A stretch of 48,945 nucleotides of DNA from JTS-RE37 sp041744575 (GCA_041744575.1 JBGTKP010000019.1:1-48945); one strand, 5' to 3'; positions 23,837 to 33,376 are shown, numbered from the stretch's first letter. Program-made: numbers and translations. Notes: a model not told the origin generated them from the sequence alone.

Positions 23837-25087
23837 TTATTTCACCACCAGTTGAACGGTTTCCCTTCCACGCTGTTCCAATAAAACTTCTTTCCCGTTC
23901 TGGAGTGAACGAATGGCAGGCGCTGTAAAATGGCGGATGGTATATAGCGAAACATCTTCGTGACAGACTACCTTGAACTTGTCTTTTAAATGATTCAGCA
24001 AGTCATCGAGTTTACCGAATTTTGTGTCGATACATACGGAAAAGCTGATCGCCGAATTCTGAATGAGATCTACCTTCATTTTGTGGTCGTGCAACAATTT
24101 AAACAGGTCCCCGATACTGTCCTCCACTATGAATGAAAAATCCAGAGAGGAAAGCTTCATGAGAACCTGGTTCTTTTTTACAATGAAGCAGGGCACCTCA
24201 GGATCTATGCCCGTGCCTTTACCCACGGTCGTACCCGGATCTTCTGGCCGGAGAAAAGACTTTACCAGCAGTGGGATCTCTTTTCTCTGCAGGGGTTGCA
24301 ACGTTTTAGGGTGTATGACCGAAGCCCCATAGAAGGCAAGTTCTATGGCTTCCCTGTAGGATACCTTGTGCAACAATTGCGACTTCTCAAAATAACGTGG
24401 ATCTGCATTGAGCACGCCGGGAACATCCTTCCAGATAGTGACAGATACAGCATTGAGGCAATAGGCAAGAATGGCAGCCGTATAATCAGACCCTTCCCTG
24501 CCCAGGGTAGTGGTAAAATTATTGTCATCACTTCCGATAAAGCCCTGGGTGATATACAGTTTTCCCTTTTTAATTGCCGCGGTAACCTGTGTCTGTGTTT
24601 TATCCCATTGAACAGCAACATCTCTGTAATTGGCGTCGGTCTTAATCAGATTGCGGACATCAAGCCAGGTATTGGTAATCCCCTCATTATTTAAATAGCC
24701 ACTGACGATGGTGGTAGAAAGAATTTCCCCATAACCAACCACCTGATCGTATACAAAATTATAGGTCGGAGACTTGTTCCAGGCCAAAAATCCCTGAATT
24801 TCATCAAAAAGGGCGTGAATTTTTGGGTAGATCCCATCATTGGTATCCGGCATGAGCGCTTCCAGCAAGTCGAAGTGGTATTTTTTAACTTCCTCCAGCG
24901 CAATGGTGACTCCATCCCTGTTCGTGAAGTAAGTATCTACCACCTTTTCCATGGCGTTGGTGGTTTTCCCCATCGCCGAAACCACCAGAAAGGTCTCGTC
25001 AAAACCAGTAGTTCTGAGTACCCTGACCAAATTCCTTACCCCCTCGGCATCTTTGACCGATGCGCCTCCAAATTTAAAAATCCTCAT
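23837..25087 (-). CDS. lysC: Aspartate kinase
   Basis: The 416-aa aspartokinase phosphorylates L-aspartate, the first step to lysine, threonine and methionine. The kinase domain opens MRIFKFGGASVKDAEGV and contains TTLGREGSDYTAAILAY and VSVTIWKDVPGVLNADPR. The C-terminal part (about 290-416) has two ACT-like segments (VLMKLSSLDFSFIVEDSIG and later) for allosteric control. No homoserine dehydrogenase domain is fused. Its start overlaps the stop of the upstream GNAT gene (ATGA), so the two are co-translated. Which end product inhibits it is unknown. Confidence 0.93.
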   Translation of the reverse strand: MRIFKFGGASVKDAEGVRNLVRVLRTTGFDETFLVVSAMGKTTNAMEKVVDTYFTNRDGVTIALEEVKKYHFDLLEALMPDTNDGIYPKIHALFDEIQGFLAWNKSPTYNFVYDQVVGYGEILSTTIVSGYLNNEGITNTWLDVRNLIKTDANYRDVAVQWDKTQTQVTAAIKKGKLYITQGFIGSDDNNFTTTLGREGSDYTAAILAYCLNAVSVTIWKDVPGVLNADPRYFEKSQLLHKVSYREAIELAFYGASVIHPKTLQPLQRKEIPLLVKSFLRPEDPGTTVGKGTGIDPEVPCFIVKKNQVLMKLSSLDFSFIVEDSIGDLFKLLHDHKMKVDLIQNSAISFSVCIDTKFGKLDDLLNHLKDKFKVVCHEDVSLYTIRHFTAPAIRSLQNGKEVLLEQRGRETVQLVVK

Positions 25088-25563
25088 ATACTTTCAATAT
25101 AATTTTGTATCCCTGCTTCGTCAAGTTGCACCACATCCCAATCCCGCAGGACACGCGCACCTTTTTTTTCGTAAAAGGCAATTGCTGATTCGTTCCAGTC
25201 GAGTACCTCCCAGCAGATGCGCTTGACGCCAATACCGTATCCGTATTTTACGACTTCATTAAGAAGAGCAGTGCCCAGCCCGCTTCCTCTCATAGGTGCA
25301 GACACGATCAGATCCTCCAGATGGATTGCGACGCCCTTCCAGGTAGAATACCGGGGATAGACCAAAGCCATTCCGACAATGGCTCCGTCCTGTTCCGCAA
25401 CAAAACACTGAAACAACCTGTGTCTTCCAAAGCCATCCCTTCTCAGATCAGACGCCTTCAACTCGACAGCATTGGCTTCGTTCTCAAAGGTGGCAAGTTC
25501 TCTGATCAGGCCCAATACCTGTTCCATATCTTCCTCCCTGGAGGCTCGAATGTGATATTTCAT
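25084..25563 (-). CDS. GNAT family N-acetyltransferase (SAT1-like)
   Basis: The 159-aa acetyltransferase has the N-terminal MKYHIRASREEDMEQVLGLI, ATFENEANAVE, a Tyr/Trp loop YPRYSTWKGVAIHLEDLIV, and the acetyl-CoA motif MRGSGLGTALLNEV. WEVLDWNESAIAFYEKKGA follows. This arrangement resembles spermidine/spermine or thialysine acetyltransferases; the actual amine substrate is not certain. It is the first gene of a unit with lysC and has a TAACTTTG -7 box 19 nt upstream. Confidence 0.85.
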   Translation of the reverse strand: MKYHIRASREEDMEQVLGLIRELATFENEANAVELKASDLRRDGFGRHRLFQCFVAEQDGAIVGMALVYPRYSTWKGVAIHLEDLIVSAPMRGSGLGTALLNEVVKYGYGIGVKRICWEVLDWNESAIAFYEKKGARVLRDWDVVQLDEAGIQNYIESI

Positions 25564-25582
25564 AATTGTTACAAATAAAACA

Positions 25583-25590
25583 CAAAGTTA
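25583..25590 (-). promoter_or_regulatory. -7 box TAACTTTG for the GNAT-lysC unit
   Basis: On the minus strand TAACTTTG matches TAnnTTTG, and transcription would start near 25578, about 15 nt before the GNAT ATG. No clear -33 TTG is found. The 114-nt divergent gap to fbp shows no equally good box for fbp. Confidence 0.4.
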
Positions 25591-25677
25591 TAAATTTAAA
25601 GAACTTACTTTTCGCGAAATCGTTCTAGTTTCACAAAATACCCGTTATTTGTGGCTAAATAAACCATCGTTCATTTA

Positions 25678-26685
25678 ATGGACAAGAAAAACAAGACTCT
25701 CGGGGAGTTCATCATTGAAAATCAATCGGAATTTCAATATTCCTCCGGCGAACTTTCCAAACTGATTAATGCCATACGTCTTGCCGCCAAAGTAGTCAAT
25801 CACGAAGTTAATAAAGCGGGGCTGATAGATATCCTTGGAACCGCGGGGGAAACAAATATCCAGGGGGAACACCAACAAAAACTGGATGTCCTCGCGAATG
25901 AGAAGTTTATTATGACCCTGAAGAACAGGGAGATCGTTTGCGGAATTGCCTCGGAGGAGGAGGAAGACTTCATCGCGGTCAACAGTTACGACCTGAAACA
26001 TCAAAATAAATATGTAGTCCTTATCGATCCGCTGGACGGGTCTTCTAACATTGATGTCAATGTCTCCGTCGGGACCATATTCTCCATTTACAGGAGGATT
26101 ACCCCGGTGGGTACTCCGGTCACAATGGAAGACTTCCTTCAAAAAGGGATCAATCAGGTGGCGGCGGGTTATATCATTTATGGCACCTCAACCATGCTGG
26201 TATACACCACCGGTCACGGTGTTAACGGTTTTACACTCAACCCCGCTATTGGAACCTTTTATTTGTCCCATCCTGACATGCAATTCCCGGATACGGGGCA
26301 GATCTACTCTGTCAACGAAGGCAATTACATCCATTTTCCACAGGGAGTCAAAGACTATATCAAATACTGCCAGCTCGAAGAAGAGGACCGACCTTATACT
26401 TCGCGATATATCGGCTCTCTTGTGTCCGATTTTCATAGAAATATGATCAAAGGGGGGATTTATATGTATCCCAAAAGTAGTATTTCATCCAACGGCAAGC
26501 TGCGACTCCTGTATGAGTGTAATCCAATCGCATTTCTCGCGGAGCAGGCCAACGGTAAGGCGAGTGACGGATTTCGCCGCATCCTGGACATTCAACCCAC
26601 CACTTTGCACGAGCGGATTCCTTTTTTCTGTGGCTCCCGTAAAATGGTTGAAAAAGCCGAATCCTTTATGGCAAAATATGCCTGA
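25678..26685 (+). CDS. fbp: Class 1 fructose-1,6-bisphosphatase
   Basis: The 335-aa enzyme hydrolyses fructose 1,6-bisphosphate to fructose 6-phosphate in gluconeogenesis. Class 1 marks are the N-terminal TLGEFIIENQSEFQYSSGEL, the metal-binding GEHQQKLDVLANE and SEEEEDF, the signature VLIDPLDGSSNIDVNVSVGT, and the substrate segment FHRNMIKGGIYMYP. Length is normal. It is divergent from the GNAT-lysC pair and convergent with the TerB-like gene; between them GAGTTC/GAACTC could form a weak shared hairpin (26684-26719). Confidence 0.95.
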   Translation: MDKKNKTLGEFIIENQSEFQYSSGELSKLINAIRLAAKVVNHEVNKAGLIDILGTAGETNIQGEHQQKLDVLANEKFIMTLKNREIVCGIASEEEEDFIAVNSYDLKHQNKYVVLIDPLDGSSNIDVNVSVGTIFSIYRRITPVGTPVTMEDFLQKGINQVAAGYIIYGTSTMLVYTTGHGVNGFTLNPAIGTFYLSHPDMQFPDTGQIYSVNEGNYIHFPQGVKDYIKYCQLEEEDRPYTSRYIGSLVSDFHRNMIKGGIYMYPKSSISSNGKLRLLYECNPIAFLAEQANGKASDGFRRILDIQPTTLHERIPFFCGSRKMVEKAESFMAKYA

Positions 26686-26720
26686 GTTCCCGCTTTTAGT
26701 ATGAAATGGGTTGAGAACTC

Positions 26721-27143
26721 CTAATGTTTTATGAGATAGCTGTAGTCTTCGAAGTCGATGTGTCCCCTGAAAATCACAACAGACCTCTCGATCACCTTAT
26801 CGGCCGACTGATGTGAAAATCCAAGCCCCAAGGCATATTTTTTCAGCAATTGCATTTCCGATTCGTCTATGTCGTGATCGCTAAAAATGATACGGAATAA
26901 GTCGTATAGCCTTTCCAGGCGTTTTTCCATACTGGTGGGAGGGTCTATAGGATATTTATTTTCCTTTTTCATTACCTCCTTATATTCTGCCGGGGAAATG
27001 TCCAGCTTATCGGCAAACCGGTCGAGAAGTTTCTTCTCCTCAGGATGTATTTCCCCATCAGAAGCGGCCAGGGTAGCCATAGCGGCGAAATGTGCTAAAT
27101 TACGGCGATGTTCACCTGTTCCATATAAATCAACAAAAGACAT
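26721..27143 (-). CDS. TerB-like domain protein
   Basis: The 140-aa helical protein has the TerB signature twice: LAHFAAMATLAASDGEIHPEEKK followed by LLDRFA, and LFRIIFSDHDIDESEMQLLKK. Acidic Asp/Glu clusters follow an alpha-helix (SDGEIHPEE, SDHDIDESE), as in the metal-binding surface of tellurite-resistance TerB. No ter operon partners are nearby, so a tellurite role should not be assumed. The start MSFVDLYGTGEHRRN is unambiguous. Confidence 0.8.
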   Translation of the reverse strand: MSFVDLYGTGEHRRNLAHFAAMATLAASDGEIHPEEKKLLDRFADKLDISPAEYKEVMKKENKYPIDPPTSMEKRLERLYDLFRIIFSDHDIDESEMQLLKKYALGLGFSHQSADKVIERSVVIFRGHIDFEDYSYLIKH

Positions 27144-27195
27144 ATCCGGAGTATTTAATTAAAGCAAATATAATTTTTTTAAAAGTCTCAGTTTT

Positions 27196-27211
27196 ATAAT
27201 CGATCGATTAT
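27196..27211. promoter_or_regulatory. Perfect 16-bp palindrome upstream of the ligase cluster
   Basis: ATAATCGATCGATTAT is a perfect dyad lying 52 nt upstream of the TerB-like gene and 143 nt before the exonuclease gene, in a 211-nt divergent gap. It could be the operator of a dimeric regulator of either gene. No -7 box of full consensus is seen beside it. Nothing else is recognised in the gap. Confidence 0.4.
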
Positions 27212-27354
27212 TTTGGACCTTAAAGGTGCACTTACGGGCAACCAAATGACCCGTCAGCGCGCATAAACATTCGGTATTACTCACTGATTTACAATCATAT
27301 CCTGGTCGCGTGAAAGGGTTGCTGAAAGTGGATTTAAAGAACTGATTTTCCTGT

Positions 27355-28404
27355 ATGACAAAGCATCCCCTACTTGAGTTTACCGACAGTGGTATCTACT
27401 GCAAAGCTGCCGACGTATATCTTGATCCTTGGCGCCCAGTTGATAAGGCGATTATCTCCCATGGACATTCCGACCATTGTCGATTCGGAAGCAGGCAATA
27501 TATCACGCATCACCTCAATGTACCCATCATTAGATTCCGCCTGGGGACGATTAACGCAACCGGGATGGAATGGGGACAGGTCTTTATGGTAAACGGCGTT
27601 AAATTCAGCCTCCATCCGGCAGGCCACATTATTGGCTCTTCCCAGATCCGTGTAGAACACAAAGGGGAAGTATGGGTATTTTCCGGGGATTATAAGACGG
27701 AGGCAGATGGTCTAACCACCCCTTTTGAACCTGTCAGTTGCCAGACCTTTATTACTGAATGCACCTTTGGTTTGCCTCCATTCAACTGGACACCACAGGA
27801 AAAGGTTTTTGAGGAAATCAACCAGTGGTGGTCAGAAAATAAAGCGAATGGCCTTACCTCGGTCCTTTTCGGCTATTCCCTGGGAAAAGCACAACGCCTG
27901 CTGAGTCAGTTGGATCCGGAGATAGGTAAAATATATACCCACGGGGCCATTGAAAACATGACAGAGATCCTTCGGCCATTTGCTGTCCTCCCTCCCACCG
28001 AACGCATAACCTCGGAACACAGAAAAGAGGCATTCGCCGGAAATCTGGTCCTGGCGCCCCCCAGTGCTCACGGCAGCCCCTGGATCCGTAAATTTGTACC
28101 CTATGTGACTGGAGCCGCCAGCGGTTGGATGACATTCAGAGGAGCAAGGCGGAGAAGGGCCATTGATAAGGGTTTTGTGTTGAGTGACCATTGCGACTGG
28201 AAGGGGTTACTCTCCAGTATTGAAGCCACAGGCGCTGAAAAGGTCATTTGCACGCACGGCTATTCCTCCATATTCTCAAGGTATCTGTCAGAACTGGGAT
28301 ATGATGCACGTACAGAACAAACCCAATACGAAGGTGAATCCGGGGAATTACAACCTTCAGAAGAAGATAAGGAATATGAAAACAGGGCTCCGGCCGATTC
28401 CTGA
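27355..28404 (+). CDS. Ligase-associated DNA exonuclease (metallo-beta-lactamase fold)
   Basis: The 349-aa protein is a CPSF/SNM1-like metallo-beta-lactamase nuclease. The metal motif HGHSDHCRFG lies near residue 35. Other marks are LHPAGHIIGSSQIRVEH, VFSGDYKTEADGLTTPF, TFITECTFGLP and, at the C-terminal end, LSDHCDWKGLL and VICTHGYSS. The family is called ligase-associated exonuclease because it is encoded with an ATP-dependent DNA ligase, an Lhr-type helicase and PdeM, as here. It is thought to process DNA ends in repair. The ligase gene begins 69 nt downstream. Confidence 0.93.
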   Translation: MTKHPLLEFTDSGIYCKAADVYLDPWRPVDKAIISHGHSDHCRFGSRQYITHHLNVPIIRFRLGTINATGMEWGQVFMVNGVKFSLHPAGHIIGSSQIRVEHKGEVWVFSGDYKTEADGLTTPFEPVSCQTFITECTFGLPPFNWTPQEKVFEEINQWWSENKANGLTSVLFGYSLGKAQRLLSQLDPEIGKIYTHGAIENMTEILRPFAVLPPTERITSEHRKEAFAGNLVLAPPSAHGSPWIRKFVPYVTGAASGWMTFRGARRRRAIDKGFVLSDHCDWKGLLSSIEATGAEKVICTHGYSSIFSRYLSELGYDARTEQTQYEGESGELQPSEEDKEYENRAPADS

Positions 28405-28473
28405 GAAGTAATAGTACACATATATTAACATTTCTTATACGGGATAAACGTATACAAAAAGTAGCAGCGGGTC

Positions 28474-30174
28474 ATGAAACATTTTGCACAACTGATAAAA
28501 GAGCTGGACAGTACCAATAAAACCAACAAGAAGGTTCAGGCTTTGGTTGAATACTTTCATTCGGCAGGCGAAAGTGACAAAGTATGGACGATCGCCATTC
28601 TTTCACACCGCCGACCTCCCCGACCTGTGAATACGACCTTATTGCGAACCTGGGCTTCGGAATATGCCAGGATTCCTCTTTGGTTGTTTGAAGAGAGTTA
28701 CCACATTGTAGGGGATCTTGCGGAAACCATGGCCCTGATTGTTCCCTCTGATGAAGTAGGTACAACCAAAAGGCTTACGTCCTTTTTAGAGGAAATGATC
28801 CACCTGAAATCCAAACCCGATGCAGATAAAAAAGCCTACCTGTTTGAGAATCTTAAGGTCATGGACTACTACGAACGGTTTGTATTTACAAAATTGATAA
28901 CAGGAAGTTTCCGGATCGGAATTAGCCAAAAATTAATGACAAGGGCCCTTTCCCTTGCTACCTCCGTGAGTGAGGACGTTCTTGCCTACAGGTTGATGGG
29001 GCAATGGAATCCTGAAGCGATCAGTTTCCGGGAATTGGTACTTGAAGAAAATGAAGGAGATTATCTTTCCAAACCCTATCCTTTTTTTCTGGCCTATGCG
29101 CTGGAAGGAAGCGTCAGCAGCCTTGGAAATGTAAAGGATTGGGCCGTAGAACATAAATGGGATGGGATCCGGGCCCAGGTAATTATCAGGAATGACGAAC
29201 TTTTCATATGGACCAGGGGAGAAGAACTCGTCACGGATAAATATCCTGAATTTGGTGATTTCATCAGCGCCTTTCCCAACGGAACGGTTATTGACGGGGA
29301 AATTCTTCCTTTTATCAATGGCCAACTTGGATCATTCAATGACCTGCAGACACGTATTGGCCGCAAAACGGTTTCCCCGGCCTTGTTAAAGAAAGTCCCT
29401 GTGATATTGAAAGCCTATGACCTTCTGGAATGGGAAGGCAAGGACATCCGCAGCTACCCTTACGATCAGAGAAGGGAGTTGCTCGAGGCCCTGCTACCTG
29501 ACAGCGAGAGGGAAAAATTTGCGGCCGGCAGCACCATGGATGCCCCTCGTCTGCCATTCCGCCTGTCTATGAGAAGGACATTTAATTCCTGGTCTCAGGT
29601 AGAAAAGGAGCGGGCGCGGTCAAGGGATGAACAAAGTGAAGGTCTTATGATCAAGCACAGAGAGGCTCCTTACGAGGTTGGCAGAAAAAAGGGAAACTGG
29701 TGGAAGTGGAAAGTGGCACCCCTGACCATAGATGCGGTTCTCACCTATGCCATGCGCGGACATGGGCGTCGAAGTAACCTCTTCACAGATTATACCTTTG
29801 CGCTTTGGGACAAGGACGAACAGGGCAACCCGCAACTGGTTACCTTTGCCAAAGCTTATTCCGGCCTTACTGATGCAGAATTTCGAAAAGTTGATTCCTG
29901 GATCCGTAAAAATACCCTGGAACGATTTGGACCTGTCAGAAGCGTGACTCCGTTTCATGTATTTGAAATTGCGTTTGAAGGCATTGCTTTCTCCAAAAGG
30001 CATAAGAGCGGGATAGCTACCCGTTTTCCGCGAATCCTGCGTTGGCGTCATGATAAATCCTTGGAGGAGGCAAACTCCCTCTCAGATCTCAAGGCCCTGA
30101 TCAGTGTGGCGCCTGTTTCGAGGCAAATTCCTAAGACATACCCAAATGAAATACAGGGAGCGAAAAACGATTGA
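28474..30174 (+). CDS. ATP-dependent DNA ligase (ligase-associated repair cluster type)
   Basis: The 566-aa ligase seals nicks using ATP. The N-terminal DNA-binding domain includes LITGSFRIGISQKLMTRALS. The nucleotidyltransferase core has the AMP-accepting Lys228 in VEHKWDGIRAQVI, then FPNGTVIDGEILPF, EGLMIKHREAPYEVGRKKGN, and WWKWKVAPLTIDAVL (motif V). The OB domain follows. This is the bacterial LigB/LigC-like type found with the exonuclease and helicase rather than the replicative NAD+ ligase. Its 3' end overlaps the helicase start by 29 nt, indicating coupling. Confidence 0.94.
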   Translation: MKHFAQLIKELDSTNKTNKKVQALVEYFHSAGESDKVWTIAILSHRRPPRPVNTTLLRTWASEYARIPLWLFEESYHIVGDLAETMALIVPSDEVGTTKRLTSFLEEMIHLKSKPDADKKAYLFENLKVMDYYERFVFTKLITGSFRIGISQKLMTRALSLATSVSEDVLAYRLMGQWNPEAISFRELVLEENEGDYLSKPYPFFLAYALEGSVSSLGNVKDWAVEHKWDGIRAQVIIRNDELFIWTRGEELVTDKYPEFGDFISAFPNGTVIDGEILPFINGQLGSFNDLQTRIGRKTVSPALLKKVPVILKAYDLLEWEGKDIRSYPYDQRRELLEALLPDSEREKFAAGSTMDAPRLPFRLSMRRTFNSWSQVEKERARSRDEQSEGLMIKHREAPYEVGRKKGNWWKWKVAPLTIDAVLTYAMRGHGRRSNLFTDYTFALWDKDEQGNPQLVTFAKAYSGLTDAEFRKVDSWIRKNTLERFGPVRSVTPFHVFEIAFEGIAFSKRHKSGIATRFPRILRWRHDKSLEEANSLSDLKALISVAPVSRQIPKTYPNEIQGAKND

Positions 30175-32686
30175 AAAAAAGCTTTCCGGGAAACAGGCTA
30201 CCTCCAATGAGGCACTTTTTAAGATTGCATTGTCATGGTTCAAAAAGCAGGGTTGGAAGCCATTTGAATTCCAGATGCAGACATGGACTGCCTTTCTTGA
30301 AGGAAAACATGGCTTATTGAATGCGCCTACCGGAAGTGGCAAGACATTTGCCCTCTGGTTTCCGATCATCCTTGACTATATCAGAGAACATCCGGATTAT
30401 AAAAAAAGACACCACAAAGGGCTGAAGGCTATCTGGATCACACCCCTCAGAGCCCTTTCTCAGGAAATAAGACAATCAGCGGAACGGATTACAGCCGACC
30501 TGCAGACACACTTATCCGTCGGTATCCGCTCAGGGGATACTTCCTCCGCAGAACGGGCAAAACAGAGGAGATCAATGCCCGATTTGCTGATAACCACCCC
30601 TGAAAGTATGCACCTGCTCCTAGCTGCTAAAGGTTACGAAGGTATTTTCAGGGACTGCACGGCTATTGTGGTAGATGAATGGCATGAACTTCTCGGTACC
30701 AAAAGGGGGGTCCAGATGGAACTTGCGTTATCACGGCTAAAGACCATTGCACCTAACCTGCGTATCTGGGGTATTTCTGCCACCATCGGCAATCTGGAAC
30801 AGGCACGGGAAGTGTTGCTGGGTACGCAATCGGAAGCACTGTGTCAATCCATACTTATAAGGGCGGAGCTCGACAAAAAGATCACCGTGCGGAGTATCAT
30901 TCCCGAAATCATGGAAAAATTCCCATGGCGTGGACATTTGGGGCTCCATTTACTGGAGGAGGTGATCCCAATCATCAACCAAAGCAGGACCACATTGCTT
31001 TTTACCAATACAAGAAGCCAGTGTGAGATCTGGTTTCAGAAGATCCTGGAAAGACATCCTGAGTTTGCCGGAGAGATCGCCATGCATCATGGCAGTATTA
31101 GCAAAGAAACCCGCATCTGGGTGGAGCAGGCCATTCGGGATGAGCAATTAAAAGCGGTCGTATGTACTTCTAGTCTGGACCTTGGTGTGGATTTCGCGCC
31201 AGTTGAGACGGTGATACAGATTGGCGGACCCAAGGGGGTCGCAAGATTCCTCCAACGCGCGGGGCGAAGCGGACATCGGCCTGGGAAAGAAAGTATTATA
31301 TATTTCCTGCCCACTCACGCCATAGAACTCATAGAAGCATCAGCACTGCAGCAGGCTGTAAAGAAGCACGCCGTGGAAGACCGCATCCCATACCTGAACA
31401 GTTTTGATGTACTTGTTCAATACCTGACGACTTTGGCCGTTTCTGACGGTTTCTTTCCGGAAGTTATCTTTAAAGAAGTGACGGGGACTTTCTGCTTTCA
31501 GGCCATGAGCAGGGACGAATGGCAGTGGCTGCTTCACTTTATCGTGATGGGAAGTCAGAGCCTGCAAACCTATGACGAATACAAGAAGGTGATCATAGCG
31601 CCCGATGGTCGCTTCCTGGTTGAAAACAAGGGGATTGCCATGCGCCACCGGTTTCAGATCGGCACGATCGTCGGGGACGCAAATTTGTTTGTACGCTACC
31701 TAAAGGGTGGTTACATCGGGACCATCGAGGAATCCTTTATTTCCAAACTGAGCCCCGGCGACGTTTTTACCTTTGCCGGAAGAAATCTCGAATTTATCCG
31801 CTTAAAGGAAATGCAGGTGCATGTCAGGAATTCATCGAGGAAAACGAGTAAGGTGCCTAGTTGGATGGGAGGAAGACTAACCCTTTCCGCCCAAATGTCA
31901 GAACTACTTCGACAGGAATTGTATTCGGCCTCCGAAGATGCTGTGGGTAAACAATCAAAAGATCGCATGCCTTCCGCAGAGATACAAGCATTGGCACCAC
32001 TCTTTAAAAGACAACGCCTGGAGAGCATCGTACCCGGTCCCGGAGAATTTCTCATCGAATCCTTCAAAACCCAGGATGGGTATCACTATATATTTTATCC
32101 TTTTGAGGGTCGCTTTGTACATGAAGCTATGGGTAGTCTTTTAAGTTACAGGATCAGTTTATTACTGCCTATCACTTTTTCACTGGCATTTAATGATTAT
32201 GGGTTTGAATTGCTTTCTGATAAGGAGATCGATGTTCAGGCCGTTCTGGACAATGATCTCTTCACCACCCGATTCCTTCTGGATGATCTGTATCTAAGTC
32301 TGAATGCCACCGAAATGGCGAGACGGAAATTCAGGGATATCGCAGTGATCAGCGGAATGGTCTTCACGGGCTATCCTGAAAGAGGAATAAAAATGAAACA
32401 TCTTCAAAGTAATTCCCAATTATTATTTGATGTCTTCAGGGAATATGAACCGGAGAACCTGCTTTATCGCCAGGCATTCCGTGAGACTTTTGAGCACCAG
32501 TTGGAAGAAGGGCGTTTGCGACTGGCGCTGGAGCGTATTCAGACCCAGGAAGTGGTATGGAAGGCTTGCAAATATCCGACGCCTTTCTCCTTCCCTATCA
32601 TCACAGACCGTTTGAGGGAAAAGTTGTCCAGCGAAAAACTGGCGGATCGCATTGCCCGTATGAGTGCCAGACTTAACCGGCGTTAA
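30146..32686 (+). CDS. Ligase-associated DEXH-box helicase (Lhr-type)
   Basis: The 846-aa superfamily 2 helicase has a Q-like FEFQMQTWTAFL, Walker A NAPTGSGKTFALW, Ib LITTPESMHLLL, the Walker B box VVDEWHELLGTKRG, motif III ISATIGN, and motif VI QRAGRSGHRPG. The second half holds the winged-helix and Lhr-core extension typical of the family. It is a DNA translocase of the cluster. From the ATG at 30146 (MKYRERKTIEKKL) it overlaps the ligase by 29 nt; a GTG at 30104 would lengthen it by 14 residues of poor character. PdeM follows after 49 nt. Confidence 0.93.
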   Translation: MKYRERKTIEKKLSGKQATSNEALFKIALSWFKKQGWKPFEFQMQTWTAFLEGKHGLLNAPTGSGKTFALWFPIILDYIREHPDYKKRHHKGLKAIWITPLRALSQEIRQSAERITADLQTHLSVGIRSGDTSSAERAKQRRSMPDLLITTPESMHLLLAAKGYEGIFRDCTAIVVDEWHELLGTKRGVQMELALSRLKTIAPNLRIWGISATIGNLEQAREVLLGTQSEALCQSILIRAELDKKITVRSIIPEIMEKFPWRGHLGLHLLEEVIPIINQSRTTLLFTNTRSQCEIWFQKILERHPEFAGEIAMHHGSISKETRIWVEQAIRDEQLKAVVCTSSLDLGVDFAPVETVIQIGGPKGVARFLQRAGRSGHRPGKESIIYFLPTHAIELIEASALQQAVKKHAVEDRIPYLNSFDVLVQYLTTLAVSDGFFPEVIFKEVTGTFCFQAMSRDEWQWLLHFIVMGSQSLQTYDEYKKVIIAPDGRFLVENKGIAMRHRFQIGTIVGDANLFVRYLKGGYIGTIEESFISKLSPGDVFTFAGRNLEFIRLKEMQVHVRNSSRKTSKVPSWMGGRLTLSAQMSELLRQELYSASEDAVGKQSKDRMPSAEIQALAPLFKRQRLESIVPGPGEFLIESFKTQDGYHYIFYPFEGRFVHEAMGSLLSYRISLLLPITFSLAFNDYGFELLSDKEIDVQAVLDNDLFTTRFLLDDLYLSLNATEMARRKFRDIAVISGMVFTGYPERGIKMKHLQSNSQLLFDVFREYEPENLLYRQAFRETFEHQLEEGRLRLALERIQTQEVVWKACKYPTPFSFPIITDRLREKLSSEKLADRIARMSARLNRR

Positions 32687-32700
32687 GAGTTGCAACTCCC

Positions 32701-32731
32701 TTTGAAATCCTGTGCTTTGCCCCTACCTTTG
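32701..32731 (+). promoter_or_regulatory. Consensus promoter TTTG-N19-TACCTTTG before pdeM
   Basis: TTTG (32701-32704), a 19-nt spacer and TACCTTTG (32724-32731) form an exact match to the Bacteroidetes primary promoter consensus. The box ends 4 nt before the ATG at 32736, so the predicted +1 coincides with the start codon and the mRNA would be leaderless. It gives pdeM expression independent of the upstream operon. Confidence 0.7.
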
Positions 32732-32735
32732 CGGA

Positions 32736-33368
32736 ATGACCCAAACCCTGAAGATCCGTGATCTGCACTTAATACTTCATCCCTCTGGCGGACTTTACCT
32801 CGAAGAGCAGGCACTTTTGATTATAAGTGATGCCCACCTTGGAAAAATTTCACATTTCAGAAAGGCCGGTTCCGCGGTGCCGGTCAGGGCGATTCATAGA
32901 AATTATGAGGCACTTGAAGCGACCGTCAACTTTTTCAGTCCTCAGAAGATCTGCTTTTTGGGCGATTTGTTTCATTCGTATATAAACAAAGAATGGCTTT
33001 ATTTTGAAGCCTGGATGGAAAGGTCAGTGCCCCAGGTAATCCTCGTTTCCGGCAACCACGATATTATATCTCCCATACGTTATGAATCCCTTGGTATCAA
33101 TGTCGTCCCTCGCCTGGTACAAGATGGCTTTCTCATGACCCATTATCCCGAAGAACCCTCAGGCTTCTTCAATATTTCAGGCCATGTGCATCCTGCAGTA
33201 AGACTGAGGGGGAATGGAAGACAATCGTTGCGGTTGCCATGCTTTTTCAAAAGGGGAAACCAAATCATTCTTCCTGCCTTTGGCGCATTTACAGGTACCC
33301 ACCTGATGGAAGTGGCAGCAGACGATGAAGTTTTTGCTATAGCAGATGCCTCCGTAATAAAAATTTAG
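32736..33368 (+). CDS. pdeM: Ligase-associated DNA damage response endonuclease PdeM
   Basis: The 210-aa calcineurin-like phosphoesterase has all metal motifs: LLIISDAHLGKISHF (D-x-H), CFLGDLFHSY (GD), VSGNHDII (GNHD) and ISGHVHPAVRL (GHxH). It is the fourth member of the Exo-ligase-Lhr-PdeM repair set. The ATG at 32736 (MTQTLKIRDLHL) is chosen because it lies exactly where the consensus promoter would start the transcript and matches the family start. A longer frame from 32712 would overlap the promoter. Confidence 0.92.
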   Translation: MTQTLKIRDLHLILHPSGGLYLEEQALLIISDAHLGKISHFRKAGSAVPVRAIHRNYEALEATVNFFSPQKICFLGDLFHSYINKEWLYFEAWMERSVPQVILVSGNHDIISPIRYESLGINVVPRLVQDGFLMTHYPEEPSGFFNISGHVHPAVRLRGNGRQSLRLPCFFKRGNQIILPAFGAFTGTHLMEVAADDEVFAIADASVIKI

Positions 33369-33376
33369 TTCATCGC

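Noticed and set aside
26721..27143. Tellurite-resistance gene cluster
   Set aside because: Only a TerB-like domain is present; none of the other ter genes is nearby.
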